DNA of 64,000 bases. Source: Daedaleopsis sinensis (taxonomy: Eukaryota; Basidiomycota; Agaricomycetes; Polyporales; Polyporaceae). Below the pieces are notes generated by a model, which saw only the letters and a program-made list of their open reading frames with translations, was not told where the DNA came from and did not search any database. Shown here piece by piece: positions 1-11,492 of this stretch (within the stretch, counting starts at the first letter, position 1; the number at the start of each line of letters is the position of its first letter). The DNA lies in contig CM066306.1 of the NCBI GenBank assembly GCA_033807695.1, forward strand, positions 3,100,001-3,164,000. Direction: 5' to 3'. The position numbers and the translations under genes were made by a program.

Positions 1-153
1 TGTCTTGTTGGTCTTGTGCCAGGAAGGGATCCAGCCAGGTTCATACCGGCGACGCAGTCGGTAGCCTTTGCTACCCAGCCAGTCGTAGCGATCGCGCCAG
101 AAGACTTCTCGTTCAGGTAGAGTACAGCGGTCCCTAGTTGATGAGGAAGTCAT
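1..153 (-). CDS. Kinase-like family protein, N-terminal fragment cut by window edge
   Basis: The reverse strand from the ATG at 153 reads into the left edge as an open frame of 51 residues. It contains the signature shared by all kinase-like genes here: EVFWRDRYDWL, then GYRLRRRYEP and GWIPSWHK. In the complete paralogues this signature precedes the kinase N-lobe by about 20 residues, so the catalytic part lies outside the window. The closest visible match is the plus-strand paralogue at 22472, which has EEIFWRDRYDWL. The start is chosen because the other members also begin 10-25 residues before FWRD. Function is not known; kinase relatedness is inferred from the paralogues. Confidence 0.75.
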   Translation of the reverse strand, partial: MTSSSTRDRCTLPEREVFWRDRYDWLGSKGYRLRRRYEPGWIPSWHKTNKT

Positions 154-1375
154 CGCGGGGGAAGAGAGGCTGGCAAAGGGAATAGTCTAGAGGACAGAGT
201 CCGCCGTGAGAAAGAGGCCCGGGGGTCACAAGTGCCGTCGCTTACACGAGCGCCCACTGAAGTTGTGTGCGCTTATGTACGGCTCTGGCAATTGTTCCGA
301 GTCTCTCTATCGGTATCCCGACCATTGGTCCTCGTTCTTGCCACTGGCGATATCCTGATGTGGTTCCCTCCGGTGGCGCTACAACCGATATGGGTAGTGG
401 GTGATGTCCTCATGTCATTGTCATTGTTCAGCTCTGGGTACTAGTAATAATAGCGGCAATAAGTTAACAGCTTGAAACTGGGTTCACTCGTGGCAGGGAA
501 CGAATAGATCTAGTTTTGCAACGCGAGGATGGTGTACATCTTGGTGCATATCTTACTCATCCCTGTTGGTCTTTGGCGCGCACTGCTCCAAACGATCGGT
601 TTCTTCCGTAGCTGGTGGGTTCAAACGTTCAAGCTTCAAGCGACTAGTCGAGTACTATTACCATGACTCGGAACTAAGCCAGCAGAAGCGGTCCACTCAA
701 GGCTGTATTCGCACCGGATTCAGAAGCCCCCTTGCAAGTGTCAGACGATACAGGGTCGTCGCAAGACGAGTCGCCGCCAGATGTAAGGTACCATCCCGCC
801 GCCCAGGGGTGGTTATCCTCGGAACAATAAATCTGTGCGCTACTGACGAGCGCGATGAACCCCCCGCCACGTACACGCGGTGCGTTGTACTTTCTCTCAT
901 CGAGCCCGAACCCTGACCATGCGTACGTACGATGCAGGCTTCGTAGTGGGAACCGCTTCGAACCCGCGCGGGGTTCGGATGCTTACTCTTCCATGGCAAG
1001 CCTTGTATTGGGGTGGTCGACCGTCGCGCAGTGCACAGGCGGAAGAAGCTCTTACCGCTTAGGATAGTAACTCTTTTTGTCGGTCGCGACGGGTCCTCCA
1101 TAGTCCGGAGGGGGAGCGCCTATCAAAGCTGACCGGTTGCGACAAGCAGACGAATGCAAGCGGGACACTATTGAACCGGAACTACTAGACATTGCAAATT
1201 GACCCTTGTTCATTTTGAAGATATATGACAGTACCACTCACTAGTGCGACCATGGACACACCGGCGCGTGGACGATGCAGTCTCAACTTCACTAGAGGCG
1301 TGTTCGTCCACATACCCAATCAGATAATCGAGAAACAGCAAGATAAGACCCAGGATATACAACACGACAGAGCTG
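154..1375. other. Intergenic, no gene recognised
   Basis: About 1.2 kb between the edge fragment and the next kinase-like gene. Several short open frames exist on both strands, but none shows family motifs, exon-like continuity or a plausible start context. I see no RNA gene or repeat. Confidence 0.5.
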
Positions 1376-2740
1376 TCACTGCGGAGGGGTGGGGAGGGCT
1401 GGTGTCTTCTTCACAATCCACATGCTAGTGCGAGCGACATGGCGACAGGCTCGAAAGATCCGCGCGATGAAAAACTCATCCCGATAGACAAACCGAGACC
1501 TGAGAGTCCACGAAGACAACGAAGAGCGTATCTCTTCAAAGCGTCGATACGCTTCTTCGATTGAGGGACGATCTTCGGGCCTCCTCTTGGTCATGTCGGC
1601 GACCAGAGGGGCTAAGAACTGGAGGCAATGCCTTCCTGAAAGATGGATGCGACGAAGTCAGCGAAACTATATGACAACGTATATCCCATGCATGCGATCC
1701 ATCCCGTGCATGCGAACTCACATCCATAAATCTCTGACGAATGAGGTTGCCGAGCGTGTAGATATCAGCCTTGAAGGGATTGTACATTCCTAACGGGTTC
1801 TCGTACTCCGGAAGAGTTTTATCACCCCCGATATTGATGGGCGATATGGTCTCCTCCCCGAGATTAAACTTGGCGGACAATCCAAAGTCGATATAGTAGT
1901 ATTGTGTAGGACGATCAGTGCGGGTGTACTTCTTGATTTTCCGTTCGAAGTCGTAACTCCTTTGCGGATAGGCATAAGAGGGGTGAGGTATGTCTGAGTA
2001 GAGGGGCGTAGCATCCATCATGACATTCACCAAGGTTATATCGCTAATGATATCTGTCAGCTAGATATCGTGTTAGTTGAACGGTAAGACAGTTCACACC
2101 TATGTGCGACACGGCGACTATGGATGAATTTCAAGCCCTGTTCCCTTTGGGCCTCAGCGTCTGCTGAAGTGAGAGCTTCGAGAACTACTCACCTCGAACA
2201 GTTGCCGGAAGCACTCGATAGCCTCTCCAACCGTCGCGAATTTGATCATATAAATGCGGGTGAGATAGGGCATGACAATGAAGAAGCAATCGGGGTCAAT
2301 AGGCGATTGGAGGATCTCGTAGAGAGGCACGGTGTGGTTGGTAGGATCCTTAAGGAGTTCTTCATGTGTGAGGGATCGAAGTATTTCTTCCTCATCAGGG
2401 TGCTTGGTCCTCGAAACCTTCTTGATTGAAACAACACGACCGTCGGAAATCCGAACCGCGTCCATGGTCACAGACACCTTTGAACGGGATTGAGCGAGAC
2501 TACAGGAAGCAGTAGATTAGTACTCACCATAGTTGTCAATCCGTCCTCGCTCTTATATGTTGGCCTCTTCGTTTCAAGCCAAGATGGTTGCCAATCCTCT
2601 TGATAGCGGGGACGTAACCTGTAACCCGACTCGGCGAGCCATTTGGAATGGTCCCTCCAGAAGTACTCGCTGTCCACAAGTCCGCCGCGCAGATTCTCGT
2701 AGTGTAGAGGATGATTGGCATGTGTCCCTGCATTGTACAT
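1376..2740 (-). CDS. Protein kinase-like protein, family member 2
   Basis: Multi-exon gene with stop at 1376 and ATG at 2740. The first exon carries EYFWRDHSKWL and RPRYQEDWQPSW. The second (about 2190-2465) gives DAVRISDGRVVSIKK, where the second K of IKK is the likely ATP-binding lysine, and the hinge FIVMPYL. A small exon near 2100-2146 ends VAH. The next exon begins after a TTAG acceptor and continues with DITLVN, so the catalytic loop reads HSD....N instead of HRD....N. YYYIDFGLS supplies the metal-binding DFG, and KADIYTLGNLI the helix F aspartate. The C-terminal exon has RPEDRPSIEE. There is no glycine-rich loop. About 30 extra residues lie between the catalytic loop and DFG. Probably an active or weakly active kinase; substrate unknown. 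Confidence 0.8.
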
Positions 2741-3402
2741 CTGTACTTGCGGATGGAGGAGGGCAGAGTTCAGAGGGCGTGTGGTGAACGCTTGTTACTT
2801 GTCATTGCTTGGCTCCCTAGTACTGTGGGCGTTCGTGTGATATTATACGAGCGCCCATTCACACGCTGCTCGTGTCAGCGGAAAATGTACTGATAGGTGG
2901 CTGGAAACGTAGAGCTCACCGGTGCTAACTAACGAGAGGTTCGCATGTTACGACTGAGCAGGGAAGTACATAGTTGTCGTTTATTGTCCACGCTGACAGC
3001 CTGAGACTCATTGAGGCGCGGTCAATGCACATGCCATTCGCCTGTCGAGTCTTCGCTAATGTGCCGAAGTCCTGTCTGTATCGTCGTGTGCAGCCACAGT
3101 GAAAGGCAACCGTGTGATCGCTCGTTGAGCTCGTGCCAAGGTCGCAACCTAACCTCGAGTCAGTCATCATTTCGAGAAACGTGATAGAATCTGCGGAAGA
3201 CGGAATGAAAACATCAGCATATGGTTAGGAATAGCCCGTATTGCCCGGAGGGTACGTACCGTTTAATGCGGGAACTTAGGAGCTTGTGCTGTTTGTAGTG
3301 ATGCGATGCCACAACATAACCTGACTGAACGAAAACAGTGTTGTTGTCTATACCGGAGATACCTACAAATACAGCAAGTTATATTGCGGGGAGGATGACG
3401 CA
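2741..3402. other. Intergenic between kinase-like gene and ERG19
   Basis: About 660 bases holding the promoter of the minus-strand kinase-like gene and the 3' flank of the minus-strand decarboxylase gene. No further gene is supported. Confidence 0.5.
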
Positions 3403-4718
3403 TCACGCCTTCAAGGGGAACCCGTCAGGACCAAGCAAAGCCTCCTCCGCACCCAATGTACGGGGACCGTCACCGACACGGGTATGGATGAGACCCTTGA
3501 CCGAGCCAACAGGGAACTGCTTCGCCACGGCCTCGTTGAAGCCCTCTACGACCTTTCCTTGCACCCCAGCAGCGCCGAACAGACCGAAGGGGTCCTTGAA
3601 CGCGTCCGCCTGAGGGAAGTACTTGATGATCAGCTCCACGATCTCCTTCAAGTTCTCCTTCGGCGCGTAGATGACCGCGTTCGGGCCCGCGTCGTACGTG
3701 TACGCCGCCTTGAGCTTGCCGCCCTTCTCGAGCGCGACGCGGTTGTACTCGACGACGAGCGCGATGATCGAGCGCGAGACGTCGTTCATGTAGAAGATCG
3801 GCGGGTCCGTGTCGAGGCAGACGGCATGGAACTGGTTCGAGTCCTGCATCGTGATGCGCGCGAACGCGTCGAAGTCGCGCGCGAGGATCGCGTCCGAGAT
3901 CGCCTTCATGCGCGCGGGCACGACTTGTGCGATGCGGTGCTGGAGCAGCGGGGACGTCTCGACCGTGCGCTGCATGCCGGAGGTGGAGGACGTGCCCTTC
4001 TTGTCGTCGCTGACGACGCAGATCAGGGCGTGGATGTCCGGCCAGTGTTCGCGCGGAGCGACCTGCACGGCGTACGAGTCGAGCCCGTCGGCGCGCTCGC
4101 CCATCTGCCAGGCGACGAAGCCGCCGAAAAGCGAGCGGCATGCGGAGCCGGAGCCTTGGCGCGAGATTAGGGAGAGGTGGGAGGCGTCGGTGGGGAGCTT
4201 GTAGAGTGCCGCGAGGGAAGCGACGAGAGCAGCGAAGCCAGATGCGGAGGACGCGAGACCCGCGGCGGTAGGGAAGTTGTTGCGGGAAGAGATGTGGACA
4301 TAGTAGCCGGAAATCTATAGGATAACAATGAGATACATCGCACGCAGACCTGTGCCACGGCTTACCTTGGGCAGGGAAGCATCCTTCTCTTCAAGCTGTT
4401 TGCGGAGCTGCTTCATCTCCCCTATACATGTAGCAAGCCGACCACCCTCCTTGATGACGTCCTCCTCGCCATTTAGCCATAACCTGTCCCTCTCGAACGA
4501 CGGATCCGCACGGGACGTCGTGGTAGAGCGTAGATGATCCTGATCAAGAGTGACTGAGAGAGAGGAGTTGGTGGGGAGGATAAGCTTGGTGTCGCGCTTG
4601 CCCCAGTATCTGCGCACTGTCAATCGGGGGCGCGGATCAGACAATTTAAGACCAATAGTACGCACTTTATGCAGGCGATGTTGACCGGAGCAGAGGCGGT
4701 AGCTTGGAAGACAGTCAT
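3403..4718 (-). CDS. ERG19: Mevalonate diphosphate decarboxylase
   Basis: Cytosolic enzyme that converts mevalonate diphosphate to isopentenyl diphosphate with ATP, feeding ergosterol and terpenoid synthesis. Three exons fit exactly: 4718-4666, 4609-4366 and 4314-3403, giving 402 residues, the usual family length. The N-terminus TASAPVNIACIKYWGKRD is the conserved substrate-binding start. The GHMP-kinase phosphate loop is visible as AAGLASSASGFAAL near 4213-4260. The C-terminal half has MQDSNQFHAVCLDT and TYDAGPNAV, both family hallmarks. It is head-to-head with CCR4 across about 530 bases. The terpene cyclase at 49.5 kb would use downstream products of this pathway, but the two are not clustered. 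Identification is secure. Confidence 0.96.
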
Positions 4719-5153
4719 GGTGGTGGTGAATGAGGGGGGTCTGGTGAGACCGACAAGCGAAAGGGGAGGCTTAAGTAGTGAGGAGGACGCATTGCACGAT
4801 GTCTTGAAATCTGAAATCGTACTACGGCTTGTATGGATTCACCTGCCTTATCAGGACATCCGGAGATCAACGCTTCATTTGCTGGAATTCACTGCGCGCA
4901 TAGCTCCGGCTCGGCCTTGGGAGCATCGCAAGAACGGTTGGACGAGCTCCGTCGCATATCGGACCTATTCGTGCACTTTCGTGCAGCACCGAGAACAGAG
5001 ACAAGGGCCGAGGTGGAGAGGCCGGAGTTCAGAGGAAGAGGCTTAGTCAGCGAGAGTGCCGCCATAGCTGTGCTCGTCATCGTTGGATGAGACCCTGACA
5101 AACCCTCCACGCTCGCTGTTCCTCACGACGACCACGACCATCCAAACGACTTC

Positions 5154-5222
5154 CCCCCTTCTCTCCCTGTTTTCATAGTCGTTCCCTCTTCTTCTTTCTC
5201 CTCTTCCCCCCCTTTTCTCCGA
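5154..5222 (+). promoter_or_regulatory. Pyrimidine-rich leader before CCR4
   Basis: A run of almost pure C and T ends about 30 bases before the CCR4 ATG. CT-rich stretches like this are common around transcription starts of strongly expressed fungal genes. The role is inferred from position only. Confidence 0.5.
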
Positions 5223-5250
5223 CAGAGTGGCGACTCTCACCGCCAATGCC

Positions 5251-7874
5251 ATGTACTATCCTCAACAATCCCCGGGCATTGCCCACAAGCTCCCCACACA
5301 CGGTCATCCAGGTCAGGTTCACGACCAGTCGCCATGGGCAAGACACCCCGTCTACGGCCCGACGAACAACGGCCAACCTCCAACTTCCCCCGCTTATCCT
5401 CTCTTCACCCATGCGAACGGCACTATGACCGCCATGCAGCACCATCCTCACCAGCACATGCCGCCCCTCACCCATCATCACCACCAGAACTCCTTGTCTC
5501 ATGCCCATTACCAGTCGCCACCGAATGGAAACGGCTTACAGGGTCCTCACGGAGTATTGGGCCAGGGTGGCTCACCCGGAGCGATAGGGATGCAGATGAT
5601 GACCCCCCATTGGCAGCAGCAGTTGCTCAAATGCGAGGTATGTGCTGAGTACTCAATACGATAAGCGTGTGCGATAGCATTTCCTTCGGTTTCATACTCG
5701 TCCTGTTCATCATACTCTTTCGTCGGCCTCTATGGAGGCTGGAGGTTCTACCTCGCACGATCACCTTGCCTACCGAGTCCCATCCCCTGTTGATATCTTC
5801 ATGCGTTGCGGACTAGCTCACGCGTTCTCTTCTGTCGTAGATGGTTCGTGCTGCAAAATCACCGCACCATCGAGCGAGGGCAAGCGCCATGGCCGCGCGT
5901 ACAGTTCAGAAATCTGCAATTCCTATCCAGAATCCCAATGCAATCAAGCCCCCGGAGACGAATGGAGTCAACAAGGACGGCGAGGGTGGTGTCACTACCT
6001 CTCCATCTACCAGGTCTCAGGTAGCTTCAGATTCTTCCCCCACGATTGCGAGTGCTTTGGCCGACCATCCATCGTCAACTGTTGGTCCTGCCGCTGAGAT
6101 GTCGCGCATCGCACCGATCAAGCCCGGCAACACCTGGCAGTCGTTGGATATGGGTGGTGTCGGCATCAAGAATCTCCCCCCATCTTCCGGACTCTTTACG
6201 TTCACCTTCCTCACCACTCTCTATCTCAACTCCAACCATCTTTCCGCTATCCCACCGCAGATCTCTAAGCTCAGGCATCTCGAGCTGTTGGATCTCTCAA
6301 GCAACGGTCTTACGAGTATCCCTCCGGAGCTGGGGATGCTGACGTTCCTCAAGGAGCTGTATCTCTTCGACAATCAACTGCAGGACTTGCCTCGCGAGCT
6401 GGGCACACTTCACCAACTCCAGACGCTCGGTATCGAGGGTAACCCATTAGAGGCATCACTGAAGCAGATCGTGCAGAAGGACGGTACACCAGCGCTCATC
6501 TCCTACCTCCGCGACTCGTGTCCAGTGCCCCCGCCACCTCCTGAACGGGTTTGGAAACATTTCGTCAGTCAAACAGAACGAGATGGCGACTCCGCTGCAG
6601 AGTCGTTCTCCATTCTCTGCTACAACGTGCTGTGCGAGCGATGCGCAACGGAGAAGCTGTATGGCTACACTCCATCGTGGGCGTTGCAGTGGGAATACCG
6701 CAAGGAGCTCATTACCAGCGAGCTGCTTAGCCACAATGCCGACTTCCTGTGCCTACAAGAGGTCGACAACGCCCAGTTCGAGGAGTACTTCACCAAGAAG
6801 CTCGCTGACCACGACTACGAAGGTGTGCACTGGGCGAAGTCGCGGTACAAGATGATGAGCGAGAGTGAGAGGCGTTTGGTCGATGGGTGTGCCACATTCT
6901 ACAAGGCCTCGAAGTGCGTCCTACTTTCGCATGTTGCATTTGCCTCAACTCATTATGTCGTGTGACCAGGTACACGCTCGTCGAGAAGCATCTCATCGAG
7001 TTCTCAACAGTGGCGATGCAGCGGCCAGACTTCAAGAAGACGGACGACATGTTCAACCGTGTCCTCGGTAAGGACCACATCGCTGTCGTCACTCTACTGG
7101 AGAACAAGGAGACGGGGACGCGCATCATCATCGCGAATGCCCACATCACTTGGGACCCCCAGTTCCGCGACGTCAAGCTTGTCCAAGTCGCGCTGCTCAT
7201 TGAGGAGCTCGAGAAGATCGCTCAGAACTTCGCCAAGTACCCCCCTCGTCTCCCCATTACTCCCTCATCAGCCGCTTCTTCCGCAACCACGCCCTTGGCC
7301 GGCGAGAACAATGCATCGTCAAGACCTCCACCAGTCTACACGGATGGGTACAAGATCCCGATCATCGTCTGTGGTGATTACAATTCGGTCCCGGAGAGCG
7401 GTGTGTACGAGTTCTTGTCCACCGGCTCTATCCCTCCGGACCACGAGGACTTCATGTCGCATACGTACGGGAAGTACACCACCGAGGGCATTCGTCACCG
7501 GTTGGGTCTCAAGAGCGCCTACGCGGGCATCGGCGAGCTCTCGGTCACGAACTACGTGCCAACGTACAAGGGCGGTATCGACTACATCTGGTACTCCACC
7601 GCAAACCTTTCTGTCAACTCGGTGCTCGGTGGCGTGGACCAGTCGTACCTCGACAAGGTGGTCGGGTTCCCAAACGCCCACTTCCCCTCAGAGTACGTCG
7701 TCCCTTGTCTGTTGTGTCGTGGGCAGTCGCTGATGTTGCCGCCGTTGGCTGTCGCGGCACAGTCACTTGTGCATCGGTGCCGACCTCCGCGTTCGCCCGC
7801 CTCGAGAAGCGCAACCCGCACGCCCCGCTCCCCCTCCCCCAGTCTTCCCCGAGTCCTCGAGGGCGCATGCATGA
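5251..7874 (+). CDS. CCR4: CCR4-type poly(A) deadenylase
   Basis: Catalytic subunit of the CCR4-NOT complex, which shortens mRNA poly(A) tails. Four exons fit in phase: 5251-5637, 5841-6913, 6970-7692 and 7763-7874, giving 764 residues. The N-terminus is disordered and rich in H, P, Q and G. Leucine-rich repeats follow in exon 2 (LTTLYLNSNHLSAIP, LELLDLSSNGLTSIP), which in yeast bind the CAF1 partner. The exonuclease-endonuclease-phosphatase domain has CLQEVDNAQF (catalytic Glu), CGDYNSVPES (Asp and Asn) and, across the last intron, FPSDHL (terminal Asp-His). After this the protein ends with a proline-rich tail of about 30 residues. Exon 2 opens with an in-frame ATG, so a shorter isoform is possible. 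The LRR plus nuclease order is diagnostic of CCR4. Confidence 0.95.
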
Positions 7875-8601
7875 GGTGTTACAGGACATTGCACCCCGCG
7901 GCCCCCCGTCGCCCATCTAACCTCACTACTATCCCGCCACGACCCCTTCCGATTCTGTGCATACAAGTTCTTTCTTGTAAATATCGTCCTTCCAGCTTCG
8001 AGGGCAGCCCCCATCCGTGGAGACTGCCCCAGGGCCTTCCTTCTGCCCCCCTTCTCACTTCTGTACCTGGAGCTGCAGCGCGACTCGTCGTTAGCCTCTC
8101 GTCTGTCGTTTCCCGCCGGGCTCTCTCGTGTGTGACTGTTTGTGTTATTTTTTTATATTTCCGTCCGTGTCCGTGTCCGCGCCCTTGCCCGTGTCTGTCC
8201 ACTGTCAGCGACCACATCCCGCATCCCCCTGTCCCCCTCGTCCCGCCTCCATCCACATCCACATCCTCCCACCCCCTCCCCCTCCCCCTCTCCCCGCCTA
8301 TCTCCCGACCCGTGTTATCTCCTCCTCTCTCTTAGTTGTGTCCGTCCGCTTGCTTTCTCATGTTGGTACATACATCCTCTCTCGCGTTCGACCACTCTGC
8401 AAAACTGTAGCATGTGCGTGTACGGCTCCGATTGTTCAATATAAAATTCCTTTCAATCTCCAAACACGCTGCTTCAAATTGTAATCATGGCAGCTAGGTA
8501 CGTCGCCTACGCCAGAGCGCTGGCCGACGAAGCTCCTGCGAATTATCCTCCTCCTGCGCACACACTCATTCCACGTAGAGTGTGCTAGAACGTCCACTAC
8601 G
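7875..8601. other. Convergent 3' region, C/T-rich
   Basis: Both flanking genes end here, CCR4 from the left and the aldo/keto reductase from the right. Around 8160-8300 the sequence is strongly C/T-biased with imperfect TCCGTG and CCCCTC repeats. No gene is supported. Confidence 0.5.
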
Positions 8602-9762
8602 CTAAGCACGGATGAGCTTGAGGACGTCGCCCACAGACGCCTGGGCATCCCCGAAGTCGAGTTTCTCTACTGCGACGGCGTCATCCATATGCTGCTCGTT
8701 CGTCGTGCCGGAGAGGGGCGTGACGCCGTTCATCTGCGCGATCTTGAACAGCGCCTGCGCGGGCGTGCATCCCTTCGCCTCACAAATCTCCCGTATGGAC
8801 GGATGCCGCAGGAGGCTTGGCGAACCCGATAGCGTCCAGAACGACCTGCGCGATAAAGGGGCGTTCAGCCCACGACTGAACGCGCTCGCCGGGGAAGGGG
8901 AAGGGGAAGGGGACGGAGAGGGCGGAAGGAACCCACTGGTACTGGATGCCGCGCTCGACGCAGTACGCCCACACGTCTTTATCCCACTGATTGCCCTCGA
9001 ACCACCTGTTCTGCACGACGTCCGGCCGGCGCCCGCCCTCGCGCTCGAGCGCCGCGAGCGTGCTGACGTCGTACGCGTTGCTCACCCCGATCCTGCGCAC
9101 GACGCCCTCCCGCTGGAGCGTGACGAGCGCGCGCCACGCGGCGAGCGTCTGCGGGAGCGTGCGCAGCGGCGAGTGCAGCAGCACGCTGTCGAGGTACGCC
9201 GTGCGGAGGTGCTTGAGCGACGTGCGCACGGAGGACTGCACTTGGGCGGGGATGTCCGTCTGCGGGTCGTACGGCAGGGGCTGGGACTGGTCTTGCCCGC
9301 CAATGGGGGTGTACCTGTGGCGATGGGCGATAGGTGCATGCGCTCCGGGAAGATAGCACTGTCATAGGTGGTTTCATGGACTTACTTTGTCTGGATGAAG
9401 AGGTCTTCACGCTTGATGCCGTGCTCGTCGGAGAGGATCTGCAGGGCTGCTCCTACAAGGTCTTCCCTAAGGAGAGCGAACATGTGTACTCAGCAGGTCG
9501 CGACATGACAAGACCTACCTGTAGTGCTTTGGTTGGCAAGCTGTATGAATGTCACCAGCATGAGGACCAACTCGTTGTTCTTTTGTGTGAACATAGATAC
9601 CACTAACCGGTGTCAATCGCTCGGAAACCATGCAGGACCGCGCTCACGACCAGCGCAGTGGTGCGTTCCTTTTTCCTAGCGCGGGACGTAAGATTTTGTT
9701 TCCGTCCACGACAATGACCGGACTCACCAAGCCGTTCCATAAATGATCTTCGGGGTAGCCAT
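8602..9762 (-). CDS. Aldo/keto reductase, small fungal type
   Basis: NAD(P)H-dependent carbonyl reductase of the AKR superfamily; physiological substrate unknown. Six exons fit in phase: 9762-9728, 9675-9608, 9540-9519, 9466-9386, 9314-8937 and 8845-8602, giving 275 residues. The start reads MATPKIIYGTAW. The four catalytic residues are in place: Asp in RAIDTA, Tyr in PKHYRED, Lys in FIQTKYTP and His in VLLHSP. The barrel continues with RRIGVSNAY, VVQNRW and, across the last intron, QYQSFWTLSGSP. It ends in TPAQALFKIAQ and GVTPLSGTTNEQHM. It lies 133 bases downstream of the pseudokinase gene on the same strand. One exon is only 22 bases long, so automatic gene calls may miss it. Confidence 0.9.
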
Positions 9763-9895
9763 GATTCGAGAGATGGGAGTTGTGGGTAAGCCGCCTCGGA
9801 ATTTGCCGTGACGTCATCGCGCTCTCTACTGAGGAGGCTAATTTGCCCAGGTGCAAACGACTGGATCGTAGTGAAAACAATTGATTGGAAACGAA

Positions 9896-11492
9896 CTACA
9901 GAGCACGAGTGCTATACGATACTCGAGACAGATGGGGCATACCTTCCAATCCGCCTCCCAATTCTTGACGCATAGCTAAGGAATCCCGGCGGGCTAGAGC
10001 GAGATCCGACTTCGAGTCGAGTTTCAGTCCAAGCCCGGTCCTCTGCGCGGCCTTCTGGTACTTGTCGTCTCTGCACAAGTCGAGAGGAGTGATATCCTTC
10101 GGAAGCAGAGAAAGACGCGAGTCCAATAGCTTTTCCTGAAGTCGGAACTGGCATACCCCAATGAACTGCGCAGAGAGTGCGTTGATCGAGGGGCGCATGG
10201 CAGGGTCATCTGCCATCATACTAGCCACCAGTGGCTTCAAGAATTCGAGGCTGGTGGTCTTCTGTTAGGTCCGGTATAAGCAGACTCGATTGGCAAGTAG
10301 AAGGAGACAGAGATACATACCTGTAGAAAGGTGCGGTCGAGAAACCGACCCAACAAGAATATATCTGCACGGAAGGGGTCGTACCGAGATGGCCGGCGTA
10401 CGACTTTAAGTTCCGGAGGCCATGGATCACAGCCCATATCCCAGTGATAACGAGGACTACCTTCGACCTTGTTCTCAGACTCTTCATAGCGAACTGCATG
10501 GGCGAAGTTTGTGAAGTAAAACCTTGAAGGACGAGTTGTGAACAGGTACTGCGTGACTGTCCGCTGGAAGTCGTAGCTTCGCTTCCGGTGAATGGGGTGG
10601 GGAGTTTCCGAGAACAACGGTGTTGGGTAGACCATGATACTCTTCGCCATGCCAGCCCTGCGTTCGTCGGTATCTTAGGTCGATGATCATAGTATTTCGA
10701 CTTACCTATACGCGATCCTGTTGGCGTGCATGTATTGAAGACCCTGATGATGGTAGGGCCTTAGCTCATGTATGATAACGAAGTGCGCGTGCCATGACTC
10801 ACCTCTATCAGCTGCCTGAAACATTCCACCGCCTCCCGTATAGTAACGAACTTGACCTCCCGGATGGGTACCAAATATGGCATGACCAAGAACACCACGT
10901 CGTCATCTTCCGGGTGCTGCAAGACATCGTACAGAGGGACGGCGTGGTTGCGCGAATCGGATGCTATAGGCTGCTGCGAGAAAAAGCATAGCAACTCTTC
11001 TTCATGGGATTTAGCAGACTTGCGCGTTTTCTTGAGTGTGACAATGCGCCCGTCTGAAATGCGGATTGCATCCAGTTCGCCAGCGGTCTGGTGCAAATGT
11101 CTGAGCCTTGAGCTTGCATAGCCAAGATGAGCACTTACTGGACTGGGCCGGCCATCCTCGCAGAAGTACGGATTGAGGTCCTCTGATCCATGCCACGAAG
11201 GCACCCAATCCCTATGATACCTTGGACGTAGCCTATACCCTACTTCCTCTAGCCATCCAGATGTGCCCTTCCAAAACTCCTCGTGCGCGAGTAGGCTGTC
11301 GTCTTTTATATGGGCACTATACGGGTGCGCCGGCGGAAGAGTGTGTGTGGCGATCGATGTGGCATTGGATATGTGTGAGCTTGCACAGCCAATGTCCTTG
11401 TGACTATCGTTAGGGAGAAAATCTGTAGCGGATAGTGAGATAGAGGGAACACTTGGCGAAGGCGCAAGGGCGGGGGGTTCGGAAGGTGACAT
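9896..11492 (-). CDS. Predicted pseudokinase, family member 3
   Basis: Same architecture as the other kinase-like genes: EEFWKGTSGWL and RPRYHRDWVPSW at the start, IVTLKKTRKS with the N-lobe lysine, and FLVMPYL at the hinge. The catalytic loop, read across the intron near 10690, is YRAGMAKSIMV where active paralogues have HRDCMAPNIMY. The catalytic Asp is therefore Ala and the metal-binding Asn is Ser. DFG is NFA (FYFTNFAHA). The N-terminus chosen (MSPSEPPALAPSPS at 11492) adds a longer serine/proline-rich leader than in the paralogues; the frame is open 57 residues further upstream. The C-terminal exon is also longer and differs from the others. Frames are intact, so this looks like a maintained non-catalytic protein, not a broken gene. 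Confidence 0.78.

Noticed and set aside
940..985. Possible tRNA T-arm (GGGTTCGAAG on the minus strand)
   Set aside because: No matching acceptor stem, D-arm or anticodon arm could be drawn around it.
3484..4170. Long plus-strand open frame opposite the decarboxylase gene
   Set aside because: It is the GC-rich antisense of the well-supported ERG19 exon; its composition (runs of R, D, V, L) is typical of a shadow frame.
7059..7733. Long Ser/Arg/Thr-rich plus-strand frame
   Set aside because: Out-of-frame reading of the CCR4 nuclease exon.
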